A DNA stretch of 64,000 nucleotides from Anabaena subtropica FACHB-260 (GTDB lineage: Bacteria; Cyanobacteriota; Cyanobacteriia; Cyanobacteriales; Nostocaceae): the NCBI RefSeq assembly GCF_014697105.1, contig NZ_JACJRF010000015.1, positions 56,647-120,646 of the forward strand, in the 5' to 3' direction. Positions within the stretch are counted from its first letter, which is position 1; the number at the start of each line of letters is the position of its first letter. Below, piece after piece: positions 27,685 through 35,838 of the stretch. The notes below the pieces were generated by a model. It worked only from the letters and a program-made list of their open reading frames with translations. It did not search any database and was not told the DNA's origin. A program made the position numbers and the translations under genes.

Positions 27685-28890
27685 ATGAATTTATCCCTAA
27701 AGCAACTGGCCGTTTATCTGTCTCTACTGGTGGTTGGCGGTAGTGCAGGTTTATTAGGTAGTCGCTATCTCCTTCCACAAAATCGCTCGTTCCAACAACT
27801 CAAAAATGTCACAGTGGCTTTGCCCTCAGAATCTGTAGCGCCTAGTCCTGTAAATGGCTCTGCGGCAAATAATGGGGGGGATAATCTCAATTTTATTGCC
27901 AGTGCGGTGCAAAGAGTTGGGCCGGCTGTGGTAAGAATTAATGCCACTCGTAAAGTTGCCAATCCCATCTCTGAAGCATTAAAAAATCCTCTTTTACGAC
28001 GGTTCTTTGGTGAAGATGAACAGCCAATCCCGCGAGAGCGCATCGAGCGTGGTACGGGTTCAGGGTTTATTTTGAGCGAAAACGGGCAATTATTGACTAA
28101 TGCTCATGTGGTCGCTGACACAGATACAGTACAAGTGACTCTTAAAGATGGTCGGACTTTTGAGGGGAAGGTGTTGGGAGTTGATACTGTCACAGATGTA
28201 GCTGTAGTGAAAATCCCCGGAAATAATTTGCCGACGGTAAATTTGGGTAATTCGCAAAATTTGATTCCGGGGCAGTGGGCGATCGCTATTGGCAATCCTC
28301 TGGGTTTAGATAATACTGTCACTATCGGCATTATCAGTGCTACTGACCGCACTAGCGCCCAAGTTGGTGTCCCCGATAAGCGAGTCAGCTTTATTCAAAC
28401 CGATGCCGCAATTAACCCCGGTAATTCTGGCGGGCCTTTGTTAAATGCTCAAGGGGAAGTAATTGGGGTTAACACTGCTATCCGTGCAGATGCTCAAGGG
28501 CTTGGTTTTGCCATTCCCATTGAAGTCGCCGCCCGCGTTGCTAATGAGCTTTTTACTAAGGGAACTGTAGAACATCCTTTTTTAGGGATTGAGATGACAG
28601 ATTTATCTCCCAGCAAAAAGCAGCAGATTAATACTGAGAACAAGTTGAATATTCAACAAGACACTGGCGTTGTTATTAAAAGTGTCTTGGACGATTCCCC
28701 AGCCAAAAAAGCAGGGCTACTCACTGGAGATGTAATTCAGAAAATTAATGGTAAAACCGTGAAAACATCAGCGCAAGTCCAGAAATTGGTGGAATCCAGC
28801 ACAGTTGGAGATATTTTAGCTGTCGAAGTCAACCGTAGTGGCGAAATTCTCACCTTGAAAGTGCAGTCAGGGGTTTATCCCAAAAGATAG
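27685..28890 (+). CDS. HtrA/Deg-family serine protease with one PDZ domain
   Basis: The protein has 401 residues from the ATG at 27685; a TTG eight codons earlier is less likely. An N-terminal membrane/signal segment (about 6-26) precedes the trypsin-like domain (about 75-285) with His in TNAHVVADT (about 140), Asp in VTDVAVVKI (about 170) and Ser in NPGNSGGPLL (about 247). One PDZ domain follows (about 300-398). This is the HhoA/HhoB/HtrA class of cyanobacterial Deg proteases, acting in periplasm or thylakoid lumen on misfolded proteins under stress. Which paralogue it is cannot be told from this sequence alone. Confidence 0.92.
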   Translation: MNLSLKQLAVYLSLLVVGGSAGLLGSRYLLPQNRSFQQLKNVTVALPSESVAPSPVNGSAANNGGDNLNFIASAVQRVGPAVVRINATRKVANPISEALKNPLLRRFFGEDEQPIPRERIERGTGSGFILSENGQLLTNAHVVADTDTVQVTLKDGRTFEGKVLGVDTVTDVAVVKIPGNNLPTVNLGNSQNLIPGQWAIAIGNPLGLDNTVTIGIISATDRTSAQVGVPDKRVSFIQTDAAINPGNSGGPLLNAQGEVIGVNTAIRADAQGLGFAIPIEVAARVANELFTKGTVEHPFLGIEMTDLSPSKKQQINTENKLNIQQDTGVVIKSVLDDSPAKKAGLLTGDVIQKINGKTVKTSAQVQKLVESSTVGDILAVEVNRSGEILTLKVQSGVYPKR

Positions 28891-28972
28891 TTCATAGTCT
28901 ATAGTCCATAGTCAAAAAACTTGTAGCTGTTGACTGTTGACTGTTGACTGTTAACTGTTAACTATTAACCAT
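28890..28972. repeat. STRR heptamer array after htrA
   Basis: AGTCTATAGTCCATAGTC heptamers are followed by TTGACTG and TTAACTG heptamers. The array fills the gap between the htrA stop and the convergent DUF760 gene. Confidence 0.8.
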
Positions 28973-29309
28973 TCGACAAATGGTCTAACTGCATTCTTTG
29001 TTCCATCTGGCGTAGGAAGTAACCCGTCATCATTGCCGACGCTAAGAGTCCTGCTAGATTTTCTTTGTCTGTGGTAATTTGGACATTGAAATTTTCTGCG
29101 GGGAGCATTCCCACCAACCCTTGAACGTTTTGGGAAATAATTTGTTTAATTTCCGGGCTGACGGACTGGGCGACGCGGGCTAGAACTTCTGGAGACTGAT
29201 GTTGTAGATACTTGAGTAACTGGTTTGGGTGTTCCCCAAAGTGATCAGAAAGAAGCTGGTTGGTGTGTTCTTCGGGGTTGTTGTTTAAGAAGTCAGGATC
29301 AAACACCAT
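28965..29309 (-). CDS. DUF760 family protein
   Basis: The protein has 114 residues from the ATG at 29309 (MVFDPDFL); a TTG two codons upstream opens the frame but is a poor start. The sequence is all-helical in pattern: NNNPEEHTNQLLSDHF, QHQSPEVLARVAQSVSPEIK and GLLASAMMTGYFLRQMEQR. These are the features of DUF760, a small family found in cyanobacteria and plastids, with no membrane segment and no proven function. An extensive STRR array lies on its 5' side. Confidence 0.8.
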   Translation of the reverse strand: MVFDPDFLNNNPEEHTNQLLSDHFGEHPNQLLKYLQHQSPEVLARVAQSVSPEIKQIISQNVQGLVGMLPAENFNVQITTDKENLAGLLASAMMTGYFLRQMEQRMQLDHLSNG

Positions 29310-29380
29310 TGGCAATTTTTTTTAGCTTAGTTGCTAATTCTACTCTAAACCATAGTACAAGGGTAGTGCTGTAGTTGTTG

Positions 29381-29611
29381 GTCAGTTGTCAGTTGTCAGT
29401 TGTCAGTTGTCATTACTCATTACTCATTACTCATTACTCATTACTCATTACTCCTTACTCATTACTCCTTACTCATTACTCCTTACTCATTACTCCTTAC
29501 TCATTACTCCTTACTCATTACTCCTTACTCATTACTCCTTACTCATTACTCCTTACTCATTACTCCTTACTCATTACTCCTTACTCATTACTCCTTACTC
29601 ATTACTCATTA
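29381..29611. repeat. Long STRR array (about 230 bp)
   Basis: Four GTCAGTT heptamers, then six CATTACT heptamers, then about eleven 14-base units made of CCTTACT plus CATTACT. Because 7 and 14 are not multiples of three, all three forward frames stay open and give false Leu/Ile/Thr/Tyr-rich frames; these are not genes. This is the largest STRR block of the window, lying between scpB and the DUF760 gene. Confidence 0.95.
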
Positions 29612-29619
29612 GTTTTCCC

Positions 29620-30153
29620 CTACTCCCCACTCTTAACTGCCAAGTCTAATTCTAATTGCTGTTCCTTCTGATCACTGTCAAAGGGTTGGGGAAGTTGCTC
29701 TATTTGGAAATATTGATGAAATTTTGGTGTTACTTGCAGCGAATAGGAACGAGATTCATTATCTCGGCGCTTGCGAACGAAACCGAGTTCCACTAGTTCG
29801 GGAACGTGTTGATATACACCGGAACCGCGCAGGTTAATCAAGTCGCTTTGGAGAATGGGGCTATTCAGGGCGATCGCTGCTAATGTCCGCAATGCGCCTA
29901 GTCCCAATTCTACGGGAATCAGCGTCTGCACTAAGTCGTGGAAGTCTGGACGCAGTTGTAAACTGTAACCATCGGTGGTTTCTACGACTTCTAAGGCGCT
30001 ATCTCGGTGGGCGTAGCTGTCCATTAGTTCAATGATGCCTTCTTCAACTGTGGCGCGATCACACGCCGCATATTCGGCAATTTCACTGACTGACAAGGGT
30101 TTACCCTTCAAATAGAGAATCGCTTCTATCTTAGTCGTTGTGGCTGTATTCAT
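29620..30153 (-). CDS. scpB: Segregation and condensation protein ScpB
   Basis: The protein has 177 residues from the ATG at 30153; a TTG five codons earlier lies inside an STRR and is unlikely. Two winged-helix domains are apparent: residues about 1-80 (IEAILYLKGKPLSVSEIAEY) and about 90-160 (GLGALRTLAAIALNSPILQSD region, then HVPELVELGFVRKRR). ScpB dimers bind the ScpA kleisin and Smc ATPase and help compact and separate chromosomes. The C-terminal tail is Gln/Glu-rich. The gene for ScpA is not in this window. Confidence 0.9.
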   Translation of the reverse strand: MNTATTTKIEAILYLKGKPLSVSEIAEYAACDRATVEEGIIELMDSYAHRDSALEVVETTDGYSLQLRPDFHDLVQTLIPVELGLGALRTLAAIALNSPILQSDLINLRGSGVYQHVPELVELGFVRKRRDNESRSYSLQVTPKFHQYFQIEQLPQPFDSDQKEQQLELDLAVKSGE

Positions 30154-30206
30154 TTGGTCAAGAGTCAAGAGTCATTAGTCAATGGTCATGAGTCAATGGT
30201 CATTTA
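30154..30206. repeat. STRR-like heptamers before scpB
   Basis: AGAGTCA, TTAGTCA and ATGGTCA heptamers cover the immediate upstream region of scpB, leaving no clear ribosome site. The rest of the gap to 30358 shows no gene. Confidence 0.7.
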
Positions 30207-30358
30207 GTGTATGACGGTTGACTTTTGCCTAGTTGTACTCTAACGGTTAATCATGCTTTATCAATAAATGTGTGGGATTATACATAATTTTATTTTTTTA
30301 GTCAACATAGTGACCTATTTCCATAAAATCGAAGTTTTTTACCCGTCCTAATGACGAA

Positions 30359-31045
30359 TTACGAATTAAATCGACTGCTGAGAATAAATTCGGCGATCGC
30401 TAAATCTTGAGGAGTGGTTATTTTCAAATTTGTTTCCTCTCCTTCCACAATTTGCACTTCGATGCCGCATTTTTCAAATAAAGCAGCATCGTCAGTCACT
30501 TCCCAACCTTGACTAACACCTTCAGCGTGGCACTTTTTCAACAACTCAACGTTAAATCCTTGGGGGGTTTGTGCTGCCCATAGATTGCGTCGGTCTGGTG
30601 TACTTTGAATTATGCCATCTTCATCCACAACTTTAATCGTGTCTTTCACGGGGACAGCCGCAATCAAACCAGAACAGTGGCGAATGGCTTGAGCGCAGGA
30701 GTTAAGTAAATCTGGTGTTGCCAAACATCTTGCGCCATCGTGAATTAAAACTTGCTCTGCTGCTTCTGGTAGCGCCTGTAAGCCGTTGTAAACAGATTCT
30801 TGCCTAGTGGCACCGCCAATGATCAATTCCACTGGTTTAGTAAGCTGCAAGTTAGCGAGAATAGATTGAAAATCTGGCCAGTCGGTAGGCTGGGAAATAA
30901 TCCCAATCCATGTGATTTCTTGGGCTGCTTGTGCAGCTAGGAGAGTCCAAGCAATAATGGTTTGCGATCGCACTTCCAGCAGAAGTTTATTGCGGTCACT
31001 TCCCATTCTTTTGCCAACTCCGGCGGCGGGGATGAGTAAATACAC
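30359..31045 (-). CDS. ispD: 2-C-methyl-D-erythritol 4-phosphate cytidylyltransferase IspD
   Basis: The 228-residue enzyme couples CTP with MEP to form CDP-ME, the third step of the MEP isoprenoid pathway. The N-terminal nucleotide-binding loop IPAAGVGKRMGSDRNK, the HDGAR motif (about 110), AAVPVKDTIKVV and TDDAALFE are all present. I start at a GTG (31045) because an AGGA ribosome site lies four bases before it and the protein then begins directly with the Rossmann strand. The frame runs back to a TTG at 31069. It is divergent from the GT9 gene. Confidence 0.93.
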   Translation of the reverse strand: MYLLIPAAGVGKRMGSDRNKLLLEVRSQTIIAWTLLAAQAAQEITWIGIISQPTDWPDFQSILANLQLTKPVELIIGGATRQESVYNGLQALPEAAEQVLIHDGARCLATPDLLNSCAQAIRHCSGLIAAVPVKDTIKVVDEDGIIQSTPDRRNLWAAQTPQGFNVELLKKCHAEGVSQGWEVTDDAALFEKCGIEVQIVEGEETNLKITTPQDLAIAEFILSSRFNS

Positions 31046-31194
31046 AGGTTCCTCAAGATTAGGCGACAATGTAGGAAAGGTTTGCTACCCTCCAATTCAA
31101 AATTATGAATTCAAAGTGACTTAAATTTTGAATTTTGAATTTTGAATTCCCCTTATTCACCTAAAATAAGGAGCGATAAGCGTCAATAAATATT

Positions 31195-32154
31195 ATGCGA
31201 GTAGTAGCCCTTGTACCTGGCGGAATTGGCGATCAAATTTTGTTCTTTCCGACTCTAGACGATCTGAAGCGCTATTACCCAAACGCTCAGTTAGATGTTG
31301 TTGTAGAACCCCGGTCAAAGGCTGCCTACCGGGTCAGCAAGTCAGTCAACGATATACTGGTCTTTGATTACAAAGACCGTAACAGCCTAGCCGATTGGGG
31401 AAATTTAGTAGGCACGATTCGCGATCGCGAATATGATGCGGCGATCGCTGTTGGACAAAGCTGGTTAGTGGGTTTATTACTCTGGTTGACAGGAATCCCC
31501 ACACGTATCGGCTACCAAGGCAAAGGAGCATCATTGCTCACTAAAACCATACCGTTTAAACCATCCCAGTACGCGGCGGCGGTTTACCACGATTTGCTCC
31601 AACCATTCGGCATTACAACCCCTACCCCAGAGTTAGCGGTGAATGTGCCGAAACCAGATATTGAGTGGGCAAATAATGAACAAAAACGCCTGGGGATCAA
31701 TGATACAGGTTACGTTTTAATTTATGGCGGCTCTAGCTGGGTATCTCAGCCTAAAGCTTTGGATACAATCTACCCCGTGGAAAGCTGGCAAAAAATCATT
31801 CACGATTTTCGACAAAAACAGCCAGATTTACCTGTAGTGGTGATTCAAGGCCCGGATGATGAGCAATTTGTGCGATCGCTCCAAGATTCTGCTTTAGATA
31901 TCCAGGTGACTTCCCCTGATAATGTGGGTAAGCTAACGGCGATGATTGCTGGAGCCAATTTAATGCTAACTACTGATAGTGCGCCACTGCACTTAAGTGT
32001 GGCAGTACAAACTTACACTATTGCTCTATTTGGCCCCACAGATCCCGCAAGGTTGTTACCAAAAAGTGATAAGTTTCTGGGGATTAAATCTCCCACAGGT
32101 AGGGTGACAGATATTTTACCCAAAGCTGTATTGGAGAAAGTCTGGGGTGGGTAA
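31195..32154 (+). CDS. Glycosyltransferase family 9 protein (heptosyltransferase-like)
   Basis: The 319-residue protein has the GT-B fold. The N-terminal Rossmann half starts RVVALVPGGIGDQILFFPTL, and the C-terminal nucleotide-sugar half holds VLIYGGSSW, VVIQGPDDEQFVRS and LTTDSAPLHLSVAVQTYTIA, the family GT9 hallmark before ALFGPTDP. GT9 enzymes add heptose or related sugars to lipopolysaccharide core or other glycans; cyanobacterial acceptors are mostly unknown. The AATTTTGAAT repeat just upstream separates it from ispD. Confidence 0.87.
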   Translation: MRVVALVPGGIGDQILFFPTLDDLKRYYPNAQLDVVVEPRSKAAYRVSKSVNDILVFDYKDRNSLADWGNLVGTIRDREYDAAIAVGQSWLVGLLLWLTGIPTRIGYQGKGASLLTKTIPFKPSQYAAAVYHDLLQPFGITTPTPELAVNVPKPDIEWANNEQKRLGINDTGYVLIYGGSSWVSQPKALDTIYPVESWQKIIHDFRQKQPDLPVVVIQGPDDEQFVRSLQDSALDIQVTSPDNVGKLTAMIAGANLMLTTDSAPLHLSVAVQTYTIALFGPTDPARLLPKSDKFLGIKSPTGRVTDILPKAVLEKVWGG

Positions 32155-32266
32155 ACCATTTTTTGGGAGTGTGGAGTAGGGAGTGGGAAATTTTAGATTT
32201 TGGATTGAACAATCTAAAATTTAAAATCACAAATCCCAAATTGAAGAGGGACTCAGCACTCCCGAT

Positions 32267-32740
32267 TCAAAACATTTCAAAAAACGCATCCTCTAATTCG
32301 TAACCTAGCATTTGCGCCATCGACTTGAGGCGCGATTGCCAAGGTATATTTTGTTGTTTTAACCAATCGCTTAAAACGAAGATTTTGTGCATCAAAAAGA
32401 TTTCTAAAGCTTCAGGATTGTACTGAATGCCTTCTTTGGCACTGAATTGGTGCGGTACAAGCATAGCGGTGTAACGTCCCAGTTCGCCGGCTTTCCAATC
32501 AAGTAAAAATGGCAACCAAGGATACTTAGCATCCAGACGAACAAACCAAAGCCTTAATTCAGGAATTTCTGACAATTCACGAGGATCGCCAGGTTCTAAG
32601 GTATATTCGATAGCAAAATTTAACTGCTGTTCGTGGGAAACAATGGTTCCCTCTTGCAGCAGTTGGTCAATCACCGTATATGCAGGTGATAAATCGAGAG
32701 TATTAACAGTTTCAGTGTTGAGTGCGATGGTGATTGTCAT
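32267..32740 (-). CDS. CRR6-type NdhI maturation factor
   Basis: The protein has 157 residues from the ATG at 32740 (MTITIALNTETVNTLDLSP). The frame extends 42 codons further upstream but those residues look noncoding and reach into the next gene. Phrases such as EIPELRLWFVRLDAKYPWLP and WKAGELGRYTAMLVPHQF mark the chlororespiratory reduction 6 family, which helps assemble the NdhI subunit of the photosynthetic NDH-1 complex. It is soluble and acidic. It follows the Mo-nitrogenase C-terminal family gene on the same strand. Confidence 0.82.
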   Translation of the reverse strand: MTITIALNTETVNTLDLSPAYTVIDQLLQEGTIVSHEQQLNFAIEYTLEPGDPRELSEIPELRLWFVRLDAKYPWLPFLLDWKAGELGRYTAMLVPHQFSAKEGIQYNPEALEIFLMHKIFVLSDWLKQQNIPWQSRLKSMAQMLGYELEDAFFEMF

Positions 32741-32859
32741 GGACTCATCAGCTACTTTTTTTATGCTTGGTAGTAGGCTTGAGAATCCACAGTACCAGCT
32801 TTCTGGCATCGGCGCTATGTTTGTGACTGCGAAAAATGAAAAACTTCGGAAATATCCTC

Positions 32860-33156
32860 TTAGCAAAACTGGGTGACATCTTCACCACATTCGTCTGCTA
32901 GGTACATTAATGCTTTAAAGCGAATTTCGACTAACTGTTCGTAAAAAGGATTGAGTTTACATAGAGGTGGGATGTAAACTAGGGTGCGATCGCCCCATTT
33001 AATTTCTCGTTCAAATGGACAACTGGCAGGGATAATTGTACAGATCCACCGCGCTAATCGGTGGTTCTTGATTTTTAGAGATTCCAGCCATTGACGGACT
33101 GGTTGCAGCAGAAAATTTACAACAGAGATGAAGCTGAATGTGATACTAGACATCAT
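32860..33156 (-). CDS. Mo-dependent nitrogenase C-terminal family protein
   Basis: The 98-residue protein carries the complete Mo_nitro_C signature: LARWICTIIPASCPFEREIK, YIPPLCKLNPFYEQLVEIRF and YLADECGEDVTQFC. The conserved Cys residues (five in total, including the last residue) suggest metal or cluster binding, but this has not been shown. Small proteins of this family occur as several paralogues in nitrogen-fixing cyanobacteria. Its start overlaps the stop of the upstream gene by four bases (ATGA type), so the two are translationally coupled. Confidence 0.88.
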   Translation of the reverse strand: MMSSITFSFISVVNFLLQPVRQWLESLKIKNHRLARWICTIIPASCPFEREIKWGDRTLVYIPPLCKLNPFYEQLVEIRFKALMYLADECGEDVTQFC

Positions 33157-33599
33157 GTTGTGAGTAAGTAAATTTGTTGGGGAGTTACGAGAATTTTTTC
33201 CATTAAAAGACTGTCAGTTTTGGCAGTATCTTTCATGATTACTGCTTTGGCATTTTCAGTCAGTAATATTTTGCTATCAGCAGTAAAACTAAATTCTTCT
33301 CCAGGCATAAAACCTTGTTGAATTAGTTTTTTCAAAGCAAATCTAGTAACTGCTTCTAGTAATTGCTGATAAGGTGTCCAATCAGATAAATGATCTAAAA
33401 TCCAATGAAACGTATCAGGATGTGTATTTGATAATTCTAAGATTGCTGCTGTTAAACAAGATTCTATATATTCAGGTTCCAAATTTTGATTTAATTCATA
33501 TACCCAAGCTTCCACAAGCTTTCTATCTTGAAACTTTAAGATGTAAATTGCCCTTTCGAGATGGAAATTAAATAGTTCTAAATCTTTCATTTTCTTCAT
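33153..33599 (-). CDS. Hypothetical protein coupled to the Mo-nitrogenase C-terminal family gene
   Basis: The 148-residue protein has no signal or membrane segment. Residues 1-105 are helical and Glu/Leu-rich (LERAIYILKFQDRKLVEAWV, LEAVTRFALKKLIQQGF); the C-terminal part looks beta-rich (SFTADSKILLTENAKAV). I do not recognise a family. The four-base overlap with the next gene argues for joint action with it. No Cys cluster is seen. Confidence 0.65.
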   Translation of the reverse strand: MKKMKDLELFNFHLERAIYILKFQDRKLVEAWVYELNQNLEPEYIESCLTAAILELSNTHPDTFHWILDHLSDWTPYQQLLEAVTRFALKKLIQQGFMPGEEFSFTADSKILLTENAKAVIMKDTAKTDSLLMEKILVTPQQIYLLTT

Positions 33600-33817
33600 T
33601 CAAATTTTGATAAAAAGCAATTAATTATCTGATTTTTCTATGGAGAAATTTGATTTTATCTCATATTAAAAATCAGGTTTGCGTAATAAATATTTATTTA
33701 TTACCTTATAAGTAAAATTACTGTAAAGCTGTTAGTTTCCTGATTGCTTCTAACTTTAAACCTGAAAAATGCAGAACTTGTGCAGATACCTCTAAAGTTA
33801 GATATTTTTTTTCAACT
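33600..33817. other. Noncoding gap
   Basis: AT-rich sequence between two same-strand genes, with no visible gene. It should hold the promoter of the coupled pair at 32860-33599. Confidence 0.4.
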
Positions 33818-34192
33818 CTACCAGTTTAAAGCTGCGGCAACTTGAGCAGGTAATTTCATCGCTTTGAAGGGCTTGGTTATAATAGCTCGAACTCCCAGTT
33901 CAGCAAATCGCCTCTGTTCGGCGGCTTGCGCCTTGGCTGTTAGCAAAATCACGGGAATTGACTGAGTAGTTGGATTGGCTTGCAAGGCTTGAAAAGTGGC
34001 GATTCCATCCATATCGGGCATCATGACATCCAAGAGAATCACGTCTGGCTGTTCAGCAGATGCTTTAGCTACTCCTTCATTACCGGAAACAGCAGTCGAG
34101 ACTTGCCAACCACCGACTGCTTTTAGAGCAAGTTCAGCCACTGCGCGGATATCATATTCATCATCAATGATGAGAATGTGTTTTGTAGTCAT
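33818..34192 (-). CDS. Single-domain response regulator (CheY-like receiver)
   Basis: This 124-residue receiver has an intact phosphorylation site: the acidic pair in IIDDEYD (residues 10-11), Asp55 in VILLDVMMPDMDG, the Thr switch in LLTAKAQ and Lys in ITKPFK (about 108). There is no output domain, so it must act by protein contact or as a phosphate relay. No kinase gene is adjacent. The start at 34192 is the only ATG before the first strand. Confidence 0.9.
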   Translation of the reverse strand: MTTKHILIIDDEYDIRAVAELALKAVGGWQVSTAVSGNEGVAKASAEQPDVILLDVMMPDMDGIATFQALQANPTTQSIPVILLTAKAQAAEQRRFAELGVRAIITKPFKAMKLPAQVAAALNW

Positions 34193-34339
34193 AACAATTC
34201 CAATTACCCTGTGAGAAGCTCAAGCTACATCCCCCTTATATCACTCCCTCTACTCCCTGATTTTGTACCTCTTGTTCAAATCCTTACTGATGACGATAGT
34301 GTTCCACCTGCCGTAAGCGCGCTATCCCACCTACAAAGA

Positions 34340-34366
34340 AAATCCCCGCACTTGATGCAGGGATTA
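34340..34366. terminator. Hairpin in the gap 34193-34431
   Basis: AATCCCCGCA and TGCAGGGATT form a near-perfect stem around CTTGA. There is no T run directly after it on either strand, so a terminator role is uncertain. The rest of this gap contains no gene I can see. Confidence 0.4.
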
Positions 34367-34431
34367 CAAACTCTCAGCAGCTATTAAAACAAATGTACTA
34401 TGTATTGACTCATTAGTGCCTACGCCCCAAC

Positions 34432-34704
34432 TTAAGATACTTTCGATTGTTGCCAGAGGATGAGTTTCAGTTGAGAGCAGTAACAAGCACCATCGTTGAT
34501 TTCTACTTCGTGTTCAGCTATCCAATCATAAATTCGTGCAGCTTTAGCTAGTGCCACTTTTTCTGAACGATAAAGCTGCGGAGTAGGGCAGAATGCTTGA
34601 CCATTGATGTGTATAGCAGCAATCTGCCAATAGTCACTGCTTTCGCCTTCTGGTAAAACTTCTAGAAATCCGTTACTGTAAGGCTCGATTATTCCTATGT
34701 TCAT
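34432..34704 (-). CDS. Small hypothetical protein
   Basis: The 90-residue polar protein reads MNIGIIEPYSNGFLEVLPEG at the start. It has an alternating beta-like first half, a helical middle (SEKVALAKAARIYDWIAEHE) and three Cys near the middle and end (AFCPTP, GACYCSQL). I do not recognise the family. It has its own gap on both sides and is probably a single-gene unit. Confidence 0.6.
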   Translation of the reverse strand: MNIGIIEPYSNGFLEVLPEGESSDYWQIAAIHINGQAFCPTPQLYRSEKVALAKAARIYDWIAEHEVEINDGACYCSQLKLILWQQSKVS

Positions 34705-34952
34705 CTACAACAATCAAACTCCAAACACAGGCCACAACACGAGATACCACCCATTCAAGTAAGAAAAAGCGGGAATCTCAGGGAATACAGTAGCAACCCC
34801 TGTTAATGATTTTGTGTTCGTAGTCAATGAAAATCTGAATTATTGGTTACTTTTTGGCTAGTGAAGAAAAATTATGGTGACAAGGCAAGCTGAAAATATT
34901 TTGTAGTTGGCTTTGTATTACTAGGATGTCAATCTGATGTTCTGATGATTTT

Positions 34953-35369
34953 TCAGGATGAGACAGAAGGCAAAATATTTAGTTTTTGCAGTCCCTTTCG
35001 CAGATATTTTGCTAAGAGGGGTTTTTCGATAATATAAATTGTTGCATAATTTTCAGGTATAAAGTCTACTACTTGTTCAACTAAATTTGAGAAGTCTTCT
35101 GTTGGTTCACCTAATGCACTTCGACCAAGCCACATCAAGGCTATTAACTCTATTTTTTCGTCCTGTGAGAATTCGTTAATATATTGATGTAGTATGTTTA
35201 TTGAATATTTTCCTGTGATATTAAAATCCTCTAAATAATTGGACAATTTATCTATAAATGTTTCTGATTGATTTGTTCTTCCAGATCCCCTTTCTTTATA
35301 AATTAATTCGGTAGTTTCAATAATTTTATATATTTTGTAAATTGGCAATAATTTCATATTTTCCTTCAA
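34953..35369 (-). CDS. DUF3775-like protein carrying an RGSGR pentapeptide
   Basis: This 138-residue soluble protein matches DUF3775 in its second half: FSQDEKIELIALMWLGRSAL, then a Tyr/Ile-rich strand and PLLAKYLRKGLQKLNI. Residues 26-31 are ERGSGR (DNA 35277-35294), identical to the inhibitory hexapeptide motif of HetN. In ordinary DUF3775 proteins this stretch is a variable polar linker. No function is assigned to the family. An in-frame ATG four codons later (35357) is an alternative start. It is flanked by a MITE-like element and then the NACHT gene. Confidence 0.65.
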   Translation of the reverse strand: MKENMKLLPIYKIYKIIETTELIYKERGSGRTNQSETFIDKLSNYLEDFNITGKYSINILHQYINEFSQDEKIELIALMWLGRSALGEPTEDFSNLVEQVVDFIPENYATIYIIEKPLLAKYLRKGLQKLNILPSVSS

Positions 35370-35838
35370 ATTAGAATCAAGAAATATAAGTCTAATAAAT
35401 AAAAATTAGCCAGTTGTTATATAAAAAATTTCTGAGTACATATAGGACTCATATTTGATTTTTGAAATACATATAGTAAGTTGGGCATTGCTCACCCTCA
35501 CAGGTACTTAAATTTTTAAGTGTAGGCTACGCCCACAAAAATAAATTCAGAATCCTATATGTAATGCAACTATATTTTTTGACTAAGTAACTTTGCAATC
35601 TGTACTTCTATAGCATTACAGATAGATGTTTGAATTCAAGTCTTGCCAACGGTTGAAATGTATAAGATCAATGTATAACGATTGATTTAGATACAAAAGT
35701 TTAAAAAATTAAGAGTGGACTCTGGTTTTTTGTATAAGTTTAAGCGATTAGAATGGTGGTATCACAGAAAAATCTATAAAATTCTAAGTAGTAATAAAAA
35801 TTTAAGTAGCATGATATTAGGAGCATAGTTTCTGCCTT
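35370..35838. other. Intergenic region between the DUF3775 gene and the NACHT gene
   Basis: This divergent gap carries the MITE-like unit at 35438-35562 and AT-rich sequence that must hold both promoters. No gene is visible. Confidence 0.5.
35438..35562. mobile_element. Short MITE-like element (125 bp) with ACATATAGGA ends
   Basis: ACATATAGGA at 35438-35447 is the exact reverse complement of TCCTATATGT at 35553-35562. The inside is AT-rich with a TTTAAGTGTAGGCTACGCCC segment and no coding frame. A partial relative (AAAATCAAATAGGAATCCTA) is found at 51209-51240. Confidence 0.6.

Noticed and set aside
29381..29611. Possible CRISPR array
   Set aside because: The repeats are contiguous heptamers without spacers of unique sequence.
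29375..29671. Three overlapping plus-strand frames of 70-98 codons rich in Leu, Ile, Thr, Tyr and Ser
   Set aside because: They are translations of the STRR array in each frame; the repetitive composition is an artefact of the 7/14-base unit.
34265..34380. A GTTCAAATCC segment resembling a tRNA T-loop
   Set aside because: No acceptor stem, D arm or anticodon arm can be folded around it.
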